DNA of 16,096 nucleotides from Deltaproteobacteria bacterium (GCA_030596405.1 JAUVKB010000022.1:1-16096); one strand, 5' to 3'; shown: positions 1 to 5,678, counted from the stretch's first letter. Notes: generated by a model not told the origin, from the letters alone. A program made the numbers and translations.

Positions 1-60
1 GGCGGCAGTGGATTCGTTTTTCAAAGAGCAGGAACCAGATTCGTCCTGGATTTAATATGA
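1..60 (+). CDS. 3' end of an unidentified gene, cut by the window edge
   Basis: Frame 1 is open from the first base and reads GGSGFVFQRAGTRFVLDLI before a TGA at 58-60. This could be the C-terminus of a gene starting outside the window. I do not recognise the family from 19 residues. The frame is the same as that of the HEPN-motif ORF beginning at 73, so the two pieces could also be one older gene interrupted by this stop. Low confidence because of the short length. Confidence 0.3.
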   Translation, partial: GGSGFVFQRAGTRFVLDLI

Positions 61-72
61 GTCATTTCCCCC

Positions 73-474
73 GTGAACGTGTACAAAGATTTATTTAAAA
101 TTGCGGTAAAAAATAGCAATACGGCAATGGATAAATATTATGCCATCCATATTATCCTTAAACAAAAACATAATCCAATTACTAAACATGAAGAAAATCA
201 AATTAACTTTATTAGAAAAATCAGAAATGATCTTATTCACTTTGAGCCAAAATTGGTAGTTGACTTACAGCAAAAGGCATACGATGATTATAAAAAATAT
301 TTTGATAAAGAGTTTACCTTAAGTCCTTTCTTTCACAAAGGATTCTTGTTTCTTCCAAACCGTTGCCTAAGTAGCTCGTTTGCTGGATGGTGTCTTAAAA
401 TCGTAAAGCAAAGACTCATGGCTTTTGATGAATCTATACAACATGATCAACCGATAGCTCCACAGCCACGGTAA
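73..474 (+). CDS. HEPN-motif hypothetical protein, probably missing its N-terminus
   Basis: 133 residues from a GTG. Around residues 50-56 the segment IRKIRNDLIHFEPK carries the R-X4-H signature (RNDLIH) of HEPN-fold proteins, many of which are RNases or partners in toxin, abortive-infection and stress systems. The motif and the following segment, ending LSSSFAGWCLKIVKQRL, resemble the C-terminal half of a family of larger HEPN-like proteins, which would leave the N-terminal helices missing here. No Shine-Dalgarno sequence precedes the GTG, and a stop in the same frame lies at 58-60. It converges on, and overlaps by 28 bp, the reverse-strand ORF 447-662, upstream of an attC-like site, so it may be cassette cargo. 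It may be a decayed gene. Function is not assigned beyond the motif. Confidence 0.5.
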   Translation: MNVYKDLFKIAVKNSNTAMDKYYAIHIILKQKHNPITKHEENQINFIRKIRNDLIHFEPKLVVDLQQKAYDDYKKYFDKEFTLSPFFHKGFLFLPNRCLSSSFAGWCLKIVKQRLMAFDESIQHDQPIAPQPR

Positions 475-662
475 TCATCAACGCAAATTGCAACATAATC
501 TACCAAGCCGTTCACGTTGGCTGGATGCTTTACAAATATATCATCGCTAACAAATGTCTCCAACTCATCACCACTTGCATCAGCAATAAACAAAACAACA
601 TTTAAATCGCCTGCTTTCTCTAATTTTGCTTGCAGGTCATTAATAAGTTCAGAAATTTTCAC
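447..662 (-). CDS. Small hypothetical protein (MKISELINDLQ type)
   Basis: 71 residues from a GTG at 662-660 with a weak GGTGG ribosome-binding sequence about 5 bases upstream. The protein starts MKISELINDLQAKLEKAGD and continues with an alternating hydrophobic stretch (NVVLFIADASGDELE), then VDYVAICVDDYRG near the end. This pattern, a short helix followed by small beta strands, is common in uncharacterised small proteins from phage-like and cassette DNA; I know no function for it. It is convergent with, and overlaps, the HEPN-motif ORF, and its start lies 21 bp from the attC-like site at 684. An antisense gene inside an integron cassette is unusual but known. The alternative is a chance ORF; the sensible composition and good N-terminus argue mildly against that. 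Confidence 0.5.
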   Translation of the reverse strand: MKISELINDLQAKLEKAGDLNVVLFIADASGDELETFVSDDIFVKHPANVNGLVDYVAICVDDYRGCGAIG

Positions 663-683
663 AAAACCACCATTAAATAAATT

Positions 684-742
684 GTATAACCATTAAATGC
701 AGCGGACGCCAAAAGCTGTGCCGCTGATTTTGGTCGTTCACG
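684..742 (+). repeat. attC: Integron attC-like recombination site (59 bp)
   Basis: The site has the architecture of a 59-base element. R' is GTATAAC at 684-690, an unpaired spacer CATT is at 691-694, and the L' arm AAATGCAGCGG at 695-705 pairs with CCGCTGATTT at 721-730 except for one extra G at 699. The opposite spacer TGGTC is at 731-735, and the crossover GTT starts at 736. One extra-helical base in L' and unmatched spacers between R and L boxes are diagnostic of attC folding. The R'' box reads GTTCACG, so only its GTT fits GTTRRRY; those bases come from whatever follows the cassette. Orientation places the cassette cargo to the left (positions below 736). No integrase gene is visible. Confidence 0.65.
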
Positions 743-762
743 GCGGCTTCGCCGCCGTGAAC
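736..762. repeat. Perfect 12-bp GC-rich hairpin with TTC loop at the attC crossover
   Basis: GTTCACGGCGGC (736-747) and GCCGCCGTGAAC (751-762) are exact reverse complements around a 3-nt TTC loop. The left arm shares its first bases with the crossover GTT of the attC-like site. There is no T-run after it, so it is not a typical intrinsic terminator. It may be a REP-type palindrome or a structural target for insertion; the role is unknown. The broken cbiR copy begins 5 bp after it. Confidence 0.7.
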
Positions 763-767
763 CAAGT

Positions 768-914
768 ATATCCGTTCAGGATAGGAACAACTTCATATAT
801 ATATTTTGCCCAATGTAAAAATGCTGGCGCCGTATCTGGATGAAATTGAGCTGCTTATCTTTGAAAGCGATTCAAAAGATACTTTTTTAACAAAACATGG
901 AATAGAAAATCTTT
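768..914 (+). pseudogene. Truncated duplicate of the 5' part of cbiR
   Basis: This stretch matches 1903-2060 of the intact cbiR with about three substitutions (near 786, 820 and 863) and one 11-nt deletion after the TA run at about 804. It corresponds to codons 12-64 of the full gene. The start codon and first eleven codons are absent, the deletion shifts the frame, and similarity stops abruptly at about 914, so it cannot make the protein. A frame reading MPNVKMLAPYLDEIEL can be opened from a TTG at 806, but it diverges after IENL and has no convincing ribosome-binding site. The deleted 11 nt ends in the same TAT that precedes it, as expected for slippage between short repeats. Confidence 0.9.
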
Positions 915-977
915 CTGTTTGTTCAGATGTAAACCTTAACATGGTGCCGTATTTTTTGGGGCCACTATACTTCTCTC
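915..977. other. Unassigned stretch between the cbiR fragment and the toxin-antitoxin promoter
   Basis: About 60 nt with no resemblance to cbiR or to any gene I recognise. It links the abrupt end of the duplicated fragment to the promoter of the toxin-antitoxin operon and probably marks a recombination junction. Confidence 0.4.
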
Positions 978-1006
978 TTGACTTAAATAGACTCTTTTTC
1001 TAAAAT
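978..1006 (+). promoter_or_regulatory. Sigma70-type promoter of the toxin-antitoxin operon
   Basis: A -35 TTGACT at 978-983 and a -10 TAAAAT at 1001-1006 are separated by exactly 17 nt. The predicted start of transcription near 1013 lies about 45 nt before the antitoxin ATG. The -10 abuts the first of two identical operator-like motifs. Confidence 0.7.
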
Positions 1007-1035
1007 GTACGTATTCATGGCATACAATGTACGTA
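1004..1035. promoter_or_regulatory. Paired AATGTACGTA operators for antitoxin autoregulation
   Basis: AATGTACGTA occurs at 1004-1013 and again at 1026-1035, start to start 22 nt, that is two helical turns on the same DNA face. The core TACGTA is itself palindromic. The first copy overlaps the -10 element and the second lies in the predicted 5' leader. This is the layout expected for a dimeric antitoxin that represses its own promoter, as Phd-type proteins do. The binding itself is inferred. Confidence 0.6.
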
Positions 1036-1056
1036 CCTTTTGCAAGGAGAATAGCG

Positions 1057-1293
1057 ATGAAAACAATTACACCAACTGAATTAAGAGGAAATATATACAA
1101 TCTACTAGATGAAGTACTGAATACAGGCATCCCAATTGAAATTAATAAAGGAGGTAAGAAACTAAGAATCGTGCCCGTAGGTAAGGCAAACAAACTTCAA
1201 AATTTAGTTTCAAGACCAAATATGATTAAGGGGGATCCGAACGATCTTGTAGATATTAGTTGGGATAAGGAGATGAATCTTGATTTACCTTGA
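1057..1293 (+). CDS. Phd/YefM-family antitoxin
   Basis: 78 residues starting MKTITPTELRGNIYNLLDEV. The ATG at 1057 is chosen over an in-frame ATG at 1027 because AAGGAGA at 1044-1050 sits 6 nt before it, and the earlier ATG lies inside the second operator motif. The N-terminal half has the Phd/YefM fold pattern: a short strand, the TELRGNIYNLLDEV helix, then PIEINKGGKKLRIVPV strands that form the DNA-binding dimer. The C-terminal tail (DLVDISWDKEMNLDLP) is acidic and presumably wraps and inhibits the toxin. It overlaps the toxin gene by 14 bp, which fits translational coupling. The toxin partner is a PIN-domain VapC rather than Doc or YoeB, a pairing well known in bacteria. Confidence 0.9.
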   Translation: MKTITPTELRGNIYNLLDEVLNTGIPIEINKGGKKLRIVPVGKANKLQNLVSRPNMIKGDPNDLVDISWDKEMNLDLP

Positions 1294-1654
1294 TACACAC
1301 GTAGTCGTGTGGCTGTATGCAGGAAAAGTCGAAAATTTGAGTGAACAAGCTAAGGAACTGATAAATGACCATGAGGTCATTATTTCACAAGTAGTGCGTC
1401 TGGAGTTACAATATTTATTTGAGATTCAACGTATCACATATGAAGGCAATGAAATTGTATTTGATCTATCAGATCGAATTGGACTCAAAATGTGCGGTAA
1501 AAGTTTTAATACTATTGTAAATAGTGCTTTAGATTTTTCCTGGACCCGTGATCCATTTGACCGCATTATTGTCGCTAATGCGGCTATAAATCGTAATATT
1601 TTGGTGACAAAAGATCAAAATATTTTAGCAAATTATGAAAAAGCAATGTGGTAA
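1280..1654 (+). CDS. vapC: VapC-type PIN-domain toxin ribonuclease
   Basis: 124 residues, the usual VapC size. It starts at a TTG (1280) with AAGGAGA at 1267-1273 placed 6 nt upstream, inside the end of the antitoxin gene. The PIN-fold acidic residues that bind Mg2+/Mn2+ are visible: D5 in YLDTHVVVW, E42 in RLELQYL, D91 and D94 in RDPFDRIIVANA, and D112 in VTKDQNIL. VapC toxins are endoribonucleases, often cutting initiator tRNA or rRNA, and stall translation when the antitoxin is lost; the specific target here cannot be read from sequence. The active site is complete, so the module is likely functional. It sits in an accessory patch between two copies of the cbiR 5' end, where it may act as a stabiliser or a defence element. 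Confidence 0.92.
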   Translation: MIYLDTHVVVWLYAGKVENLSEQAKELINDHEVIISQVVRLELQYLFEIQRITYEGNEIVFDLSDRIGLKMCGKSFNTIVNSALDFSWTRDPFDRIIVANAAINRNILVTKDQNILANYEKAMW

Positions 1655-1661
1655 GCCTGAT

Positions 1662-1766
1662 TTGGTCAAGTAAAAACTGGACGAGGGCATTGCCAATCAG
1701 GTTGATCAGTGCCTGCCGAAACCTGGTCGGGTCTCCTTTTACCATGGCAAGATCGATTGAACCTGA
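1662..1766 (-). pseudogene. Fossil of a histidine-kinase ATPase domain (N box)
   Basis: On the minus strand one frame reads IDLAMVKGDPTRFRQ followed by ALINLIGNALVQFL (1671-1757). This closely matches the strand leading into the N box of HATPase_c domains (GDPxRLRQILxNLIGNA) of hybrid-type sensor kinases. There is no start, no histidine box and no G boxes, and similarity fades on both sides within about 100 bp. It begins right after the vapC stop, so it is a scrap left by an earlier rearrangement. It is not derived from the phoR gene in this window, whose N box reads LEQAVVNLIDNAVKYS. Confidence 0.7.
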
Positions 1767-1810
1767 TTTTTTTCATATATTATGAGTTTCTTAATTTCTT
1801 ATTAATATCT

Positions 1811-1848
1811 TAAAATAGTTGCCAAAATAAAAGCAAAGGGCTTTTGGC
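1811..1848 (+). promoter_or_regulatory. cbiR leader with two competing hairpins
   Basis: A possible -10 TAAAAT lies at 1811-1816 without a good -35. Just downstream, GCCAAAA (1821-1827) can pair with TTTTGGC (1842-1848). Alternatively AAAAGC (1829-1834) can pair with GCTTTT (1840-1845). The two stems share the T-run and exclude each other. The structure ends 19 nt before the cbiR ATG. No cobalamin riboswitch B12-box motif is visible. A regulatory role is only possible, not shown. Confidence 0.3.
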
Positions 1849-1867
1849 ATAAAAAGGGCGCCGTTTT

Positions 1868-2680
1868 ATGAATCCTGTTTTGGAAAAATCGTATAAACAC
1901 GCATATCCGTTCAGGATAGGCACAACTTCATATATATATCCTGATCATATTTTGCCCAATGTAAAGATGCTGGCGCCGTATCTGGATGAAATTGAGCTGC
2001 TTATTTTTGAAAGCGATTCAAAAGATACTTTTTTAACAAAACATGGAATAGAAAATCTTTTGCTTTTGTCTGAAGAATTTGATCTTACCTATAATATCCA
2101 TCTGCCGCTGGATATATCTTTAAGCGACAAAGATCCTGCCGGACGGATACATGCGGTCGAAACAATGCAAAGGCTCATCGATCTTGCCGCGCCCCTGTCT
2201 CCTTCCAGCTATACCCTTCATCTTCCTTACGATGATTTATCCCGCAAGGCGGAGCATATAAAAAAATGGCAGGATATCATATATAAAAGCATGGAGCGGC
2301 TGCTCTCTTTTGGAATGGATGGACAGATAATCTCAATCGAAACCCTTGATTATCCTATCAAGTGGGCAGATAAAGTTATAAACGATTTTAATCTTTCAGT
2401 CTGTATCGACATCGGCCATCTTATTGTTAATGGATACGATATTGAAGCTGTCTTTGGAAGATATGGCAATATCACAACGGTGATACACCTCCACGGTGTT
2501 GAAAACATGAAGGATCACCTGGCATTAAGCAGAATGCCTGAAAAAAAGATGGATATTATTATCGATATCTTAAAAAGATTTACCGGCACTCTCTCCCTGG
2601 AAGTCTTTTCATATGAACATTTGAGCGATTCATTAAAATTTTTGGAAATATGCTGGAAACGTCTTGAAAAAGGAGAATAA
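1868..2680 (+). CDS. cbiR: Cobamide-remodelling phosphodiesterase CbiR (AP-endonuclease-like TIM barrel)
   Basis: 270 residues, a cytoplasmic TIM-barrel protein of the xylose-isomerase-like/AP-endonuclease-2 superfamily. The opening FRIGTTSYIYPDHILPNVK, the overall pattern and the length fit the CbiR family, described from Akkermansia muciniphila, which cuts the nucleotide loop of cobamides at the phosphoribosyl bond so that the lower ligand can be replaced. Candidate metal ligands at strand ends are the His residues of YNIHLPLD and TLHLPYD, the Glu of ISIETLD, Asp/His in CIDIGHLIV, His in VIHLHGVE and the late Glu in LSLEVFSYE. The ATG at 1868 has only a weak AAAGGG upstream. It is followed 3 bp later by a corrinoid methyltransferase, which supports a cobamide role. 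A sugar-phosphate isomerase is the alternative, less likely in this context. A broken duplicate of its 5' end lies at 768-914. Confidence 0.75.
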   Translation: MNPVLEKSYKHAYPFRIGTTSYIYPDHILPNVKMLAPYLDEIELLIFESDSKDTFLTKHGIENLLLLSEEFDLTYNIHLPLDISLSDKDPAGRIHAVETMQRLIDLAAPLSPSSYTLHLPYDDLSRKAEHIKKWQDIIYKSMERLLSFGMDGQIISIETLDYPIKWADKVINDFNLSVCIDIGHLIVNGYDIEAVFGRYGNITTVIHLHGVENMKDHLALSRMPEKKMDIIIDILKRFTGTLSLEVFSYEHLSDSLKFLEICWKRLEKGE

Positions 2681-2683
2681 ACC

Positions 2684-3481
2684 TTGATTCTTGTTGCGGA
2701 TAACATCCAGATTATCAACAAGACAATTTCAGAAGCCGTGGAAGACTTAAACCCTTTGCCGATTCAAAATCTTGCAATCAAATGTGAAAAAGCAGGGGCA
2801 CAGGCTATAGATATCAATTCAGGGCCGCTTTCACGCAACCCTGAAAAAAAAATGGGTTTTCTGGTCGAATCGATTCAAGAGGTTTCAGATCTTCCGATAC
2901 TGATAGATACCGCAAACCTGAAAGCCATAAAAGCAGGGCTCGCTGCCAACAAAAAAACAGCCATAATAAACGGTTTTTCTTTAGAACCTGCAAAGCTTAA
3001 AGCGATACTTCCTCTTGCGAAAGAGTATAATGTCGATATTATAGGTTATCTTTTATATGAAAGCGGCCATGTTCCTCCAACTGCTTTGGAACGTTTAAAC
3101 GTTGCAGTTGAGCTTTTCCAGGCATTTTGTGATGCAGGCATCGACAAGAAGCATCTTGTCATTGATCCGATTGTTCCTCCGATATCATGGGATAACGGCA
3201 GTTTTCAAGCACGAGAGGTTGTTACCGTAATACAGACCCTTCCTGAACTTTTAGGATTTGAGGTGAAAACGATTGCCGGTCTTTCAAATCTTACTACCGG
3301 AAACGCGGGCAGAGAAAAAAAACTTCTTTTGGAAAGAGCCTATCTTCCGATGCTTGCGTCAGCAGGTCTTGATATGGCGCTAATGAATGTATTGCACAGG
3401 GAAACCGTAGGCATTGCCGAGGCATGCAATGCGCTTACGGACGCCAGGATTTTTAGTTGGGAAACCATAACGGCGGTGTAA
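2684..3481 (+). CDS. AcsE-like methyltetrahydrofolate:corrinoid methyltransferase
   Basis: 265 residues, a pterin-binding TIM barrel colinear with AcsE (MeTr), which moves the methyl group of methyl-tetrahydrofolate to the cobalt of a corrinoid protein. Residues matching the known pterin-binding set of Moorella AcsE are all present: D75 in ILIDTAN, N96 in IINGF, D161 in VIDPIVPP and N202 in AGLSNLT. The start is TTG at 2684, with GGAG in the end of cbiR 8 nt upstream, so the two genes are co-translated. No acetyl-CoA synthase or corrinoid iron-sulfur protein genes flank it, so whether it serves the Wood-Ljungdahl pathway or a separate corrinoid methyl transfer is open. Related alternatives are MtrH-type or MtgA-type methyltransferases. 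The stop codon sits within a 17-nt sequence that recurs 72 bp downstream. Confidence 0.85.
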   Translation: MILVADNIQIINKTISEAVEDLNPLPIQNLAIKCEKAGAQAIDINSGPLSRNPEKKMGFLVESIQEVSDLPILIDTANLKAIKAGLAANKKTAIINGFSLEPAKLKAILPLAKEYNVDIIGYLLYESGHVPPTALERLNVAVELFQAFCDAGIDKKHLVIDPIVPPISWDNGSFQAREVVTVIQTLPELLGFEVKTIAGLSNLTTGNAGREKKLLLERAYLPMLASAGLDMALMNVLHRETVGIAEACNALTDARIFSWETITAV

Positions 3482-3559
3482 AAAGCCCTGCATCCAGCCT
3501 GTCAAATATTTGACGACCTGCCGAGCTGTTCCTGAAATTTGGCGGCGGTGTAAAAAGCC
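3471..3559. repeat. 17-nt direct repeat spanning the methyltransferase stop, with a 14-bp palindrome between copies
   Basis: CGGCGGTGTAAAAAGCC occurs at 3471-3487, where it contains the TAA stop of the methyltransferase gene, and identically at 3543-3559. Between them lies the perfect palindrome GTCAAATATTTGAC at 3501-3514. The rest of 3482-3718 holds no gene I can support; an ORF at 3510-3725 lacks any family resemblance. Confidence 0.7.
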
Positions 3560-3730
3560 TTCAAATTTATTCCAGATAGTCATACCCCTGAAAAAGAGTG
3601 CGCCAAAGCTGTTTCAAGCCAAACTTATCTTATGTGCAGCACTATCGGGCACGAAATATGCAAGAATCTTTTATTATTTGTTTGACTTTGGATTAAACAG
3701 GCCAGGCGCCTGTTCCGGGTGGTGATTTAT

Positions 3731-4903
3731 ATGCATATTCTTATTGTTGAGGACGACGCGATAACTCGACATTTGTTAGAGAACAAACTCGTCCAGTTGG
3801 GCTATACCGTTGATTCGGCGCAAAATGGAACGGAAGCCTGGGCAAAACTGAATTCGGCTCCATTTGATATGGTAATAAGCGACTGGAGCATGCCGGAAAT
3901 GGACGGACTTGAATTGTTCAAGCGCATAAGAAATGCCGATTTTAAACGGTATATCTATCTTATTCTCGTCACCGCTCATAACACAAAAGGGGATATTGTC
4001 AGCGGTTTAGTGAGTGGAGCAGACGATTATATTACCAAACCGATTAACATGGAAGAATTCCGGGCGCGTGTTGAGATCGGCGCAAAAATAGTACAACTTG
4101 AGAGAAAGGCAACAGACAGATATAACTATATTAAAAAAAATTATTTCCAAACCATCCATATGTTTACCAATTTGATCGAGGTGTTTGACGAAGAATTAGG
4201 CGGACATTGCAGAAGAGTGGGCGAATTGTCCCTGAAATTGGCAAAGCTGCACCCTGACGTATCTGAAAATGATCTCCCGATTGTGGAAGCTGCGGGCTTG
4301 CTTCACGATATCGGCATGATAGGTTTGCCAAGCGGACTTCTGTCAAAAAAAAGAACGGAAATGAATGGTGATGAAAGGCAGCTCTATCTGAGCCATCCGG
4401 TCAGTGGAGAAATTATTCTAAACGAGATAGATTTGTTGCGGCCCATCGCAAAATTGGTCCGGGCTCATCATGAACAATATAATGGCCGAGGTTTTCCGGA
4501 TGGCTTAGACAACAGCGAAATACCGCTTTTGGCTAAAATCGTATCTGCGGCATCAGTCTATGACAACATCGTCCACAAAGGGAAGGTCTCTTTAGAAAAC
4601 ATCCCCGATAGTCTTCAGCGGCTGCGGGGATACCAGCTAGACCCGGACATAACAGATCATCTTATGGAAATAAATCTTGAAAAAATTCAGGAAGAAGAAA
4701 GAAAGGAGTTTTTCGAGCTTGAAATAGATGATCTCCAGGAAGGCATGATGCTTGCAGGAAATATCAGAACAAAAACAGGGGCGTTTGTAATGCCTGCAAA
4801 CACACAATTAACCAACAACGGCATTGAAAAATTGAAAAACTGTCGCAAAATAGCTTCCATCGGCAATAAAACCTTTGTCTATAAGTGGTCTGTAAGAGGA
4901 TAA
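3731..4903 (+). CDS. Response regulator with a divergent HD-GYP domain
   Basis: 390 residues. The ATG at 3731 (GGTGG upstream) gives a normal receiver start, MHILIVEDD; an in-frame GTG lies at 3719. Receiver domain residues 1-125: acidic pair D8/D9, phospho-acceptor D51 in ISDWSMPEMDG, T81 and K103. HD-GYP domain about 140-280: E155, H159, H192-D193, H222 and H246-H247 match the metal ligands of this cyclic-di-GMP phosphodiesterase fold. The canonical HDIGK is HDIGM (M196), GYP is GFP (254-256), and the Asp usually found in the ADVYDAL motif is Ser (S275), so activity is doubtful. A C-terminal extension (LEIDDLQEGMMLAGN onward) is seen in other delta-proteobacterial HD-GYP regulators. The stop is one base from the motA ATG, so it is translated with the stator genes and probably tunes motility. 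Confidence 0.85.
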   Translation: MHILIVEDDAITRHLLENKLVQLGYTVDSAQNGTEAWAKLNSAPFDMVISDWSMPEMDGLELFKRIRNADFKRYIYLILVTAHNTKGDIVSGLVSGADDYITKPINMEEFRARVEIGAKIVQLERKATDRYNYIKKNYFQTIHMFTNLIEVFDEELGGHCRRVGELSLKLAKLHPDVSENDLPIVEAAGLLHDIGMIGLPSGLLSKKRTEMNGDERQLYLSHPVSGEIILNEIDLLRPIAKLVRAHHEQYNGRGFPDGLDNSEIPLLAKIVSAASVYDNIVHKGKVSLENIPDSLQRLRGYQLDPDITDHLMEINLEKIQEEERKEFFELEIDDLQEGMMLAGNIRTKTGAFVMPANTQLTNNGIEKLKNCRKIASIGNKTFVYKWSVRG

Positions 4904-4904
4904 A

Positions 4905-5678
4905 ATGGATATCGCAACAATAATAGGCCTGATAGGCGGGACATTGCTTGTTCTTTCAGCCGTCATTCTTGGAGGCAGCGCAATCATATTTATCAATATC
5001 CCTGGGGTACTGATTGTTATAGGCGGGACCCTTGCCACCTGTTTTATTAAATTTTCAATGGGGGATGTAATCAATTCCATCAAGGTGGTTATGAAAGCCT
5101 TTATGGTAAAAATGGAAGCTCCTGATAAAATTATCAACAAAATGATTGCTCTTGCAAAAGTCGCGAAAAAAGAGGGATTGATCGCTTTGGAAAAAGAAGA
5201 GATGTCCGACAAGTTTGCGGCAAAAAGCCTTCTTTACCTGGCAGACGGTTACGACGAAGGAGTTATTAATGAAATGCTGAACAAAGATATACGGCTGACT
5301 GTTCAGCGCCACTCCATCGGCCAGAATGTATTTAAAGGGATGGGCGCATCAGCGCCGGCATTCGGCATGATAGGAACTCTGATCGGACTGGTGCAGATGC
5401 TTGCCAACATGTCGGACCCTGCCAGTATCGGCCCGTCTATGGCCGTTGCGCTGCTTACTACTCTTTACGGCGCACTGGTCGCCAACCTTGTCTGTCTGCC
5501 CCTTGCGGACAAGCTGGCCATGAGGAGCCAGCAGGAACAGGAAAGCAAAAACATAATACGCGAGGCGGCCATGGGGATCAGCAGGGGTGTGTCTCCAATG
5601 GTTCTGGAAGAAACACTGAAGATCTACCTGTCGCCAAAAGAGCGGGACAAGATCGGCTTAGAGAAAAAAGATGAGTGA
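4905..5678 (+). CDS. motA: Flagellar motor stator protein MotA/PomA
   Basis: 257 residues, close to PomA length. Four membrane segments are visible: IATIIGLIGGTLLVLSAVIL near the N-terminus, then INIPGVLIVIGGTLATCFI at about 30-48, and two near 145-200 (APAFGMIGTLIGLVQMLANM and MAVALLTTLYGALVANLVCL). The cytoplasmic loop carries YDEGVINEMLNKDI, the region that contacts FliG. The PAFGMIGTLIGL and ALLTTLYG motifs are typical of MotA/PomA rather than ExbB/TolQ. The ATG lies 1 bp after the upstream regulator's stop with AGAGG before it. It overlaps motB by 8 bp. With MotB it forms the ion-driven torque unit; the length and MotB type suggest the sodium (PomAB-like) branch, which is inferred. Confidence 0.95.
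   Translation: MDIATIIGLIGGTLLVLSAVILGGSAIIFINIPGVLIVIGGTLATCFIKFSMGDVINSIKVVMKAFMVKMEAPDKIINKMIALAKVAKKEGLIALEKEEMSDKFAAKSLLYLADGYDEGVINEMLNKDIRLTVQRHSIGQNVFKGMGASAPAFGMIGTLIGLVQMLANMSDPASIGPSMAVALLTTLYGALVANLVCLPLADKLAMRSQQEQESKNIIREAAMGISRGVSPMVLEETLKIYLSPKERDKIGLEKKDE

Noticed and set aside
806..1003. 65-residue ORF covering the cbiR fragment
   Set aside because: It is an accidental frame of the truncated duplicate, diverges from CbiR after IENL and has no credible start.
936..1193. Minus-strand ORF opposite the antitoxin
   Set aside because: Shadow frame of the antitoxin and its promoter, with no recognisable domain.
1762..1867. Cobalamin riboswitch upstream of cbiR
   Set aside because: The stretch is too short and A/T-rich and lacks the B12-box consensus; only small hairpins are seen.
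3510..3725. 71-residue ORF between the methyltransferase and the HD-GYP regulator
   Set aside because: No family resemblance, odd composition, no clear ribosome-binding site, and it overlaps the likely leader of the next gene.
4808..5212. Minus-strand ORF opposite the motA start
   Set aside because: Hydrophobic composition simply mirrors MotA membrane helices; no start signal or family match.
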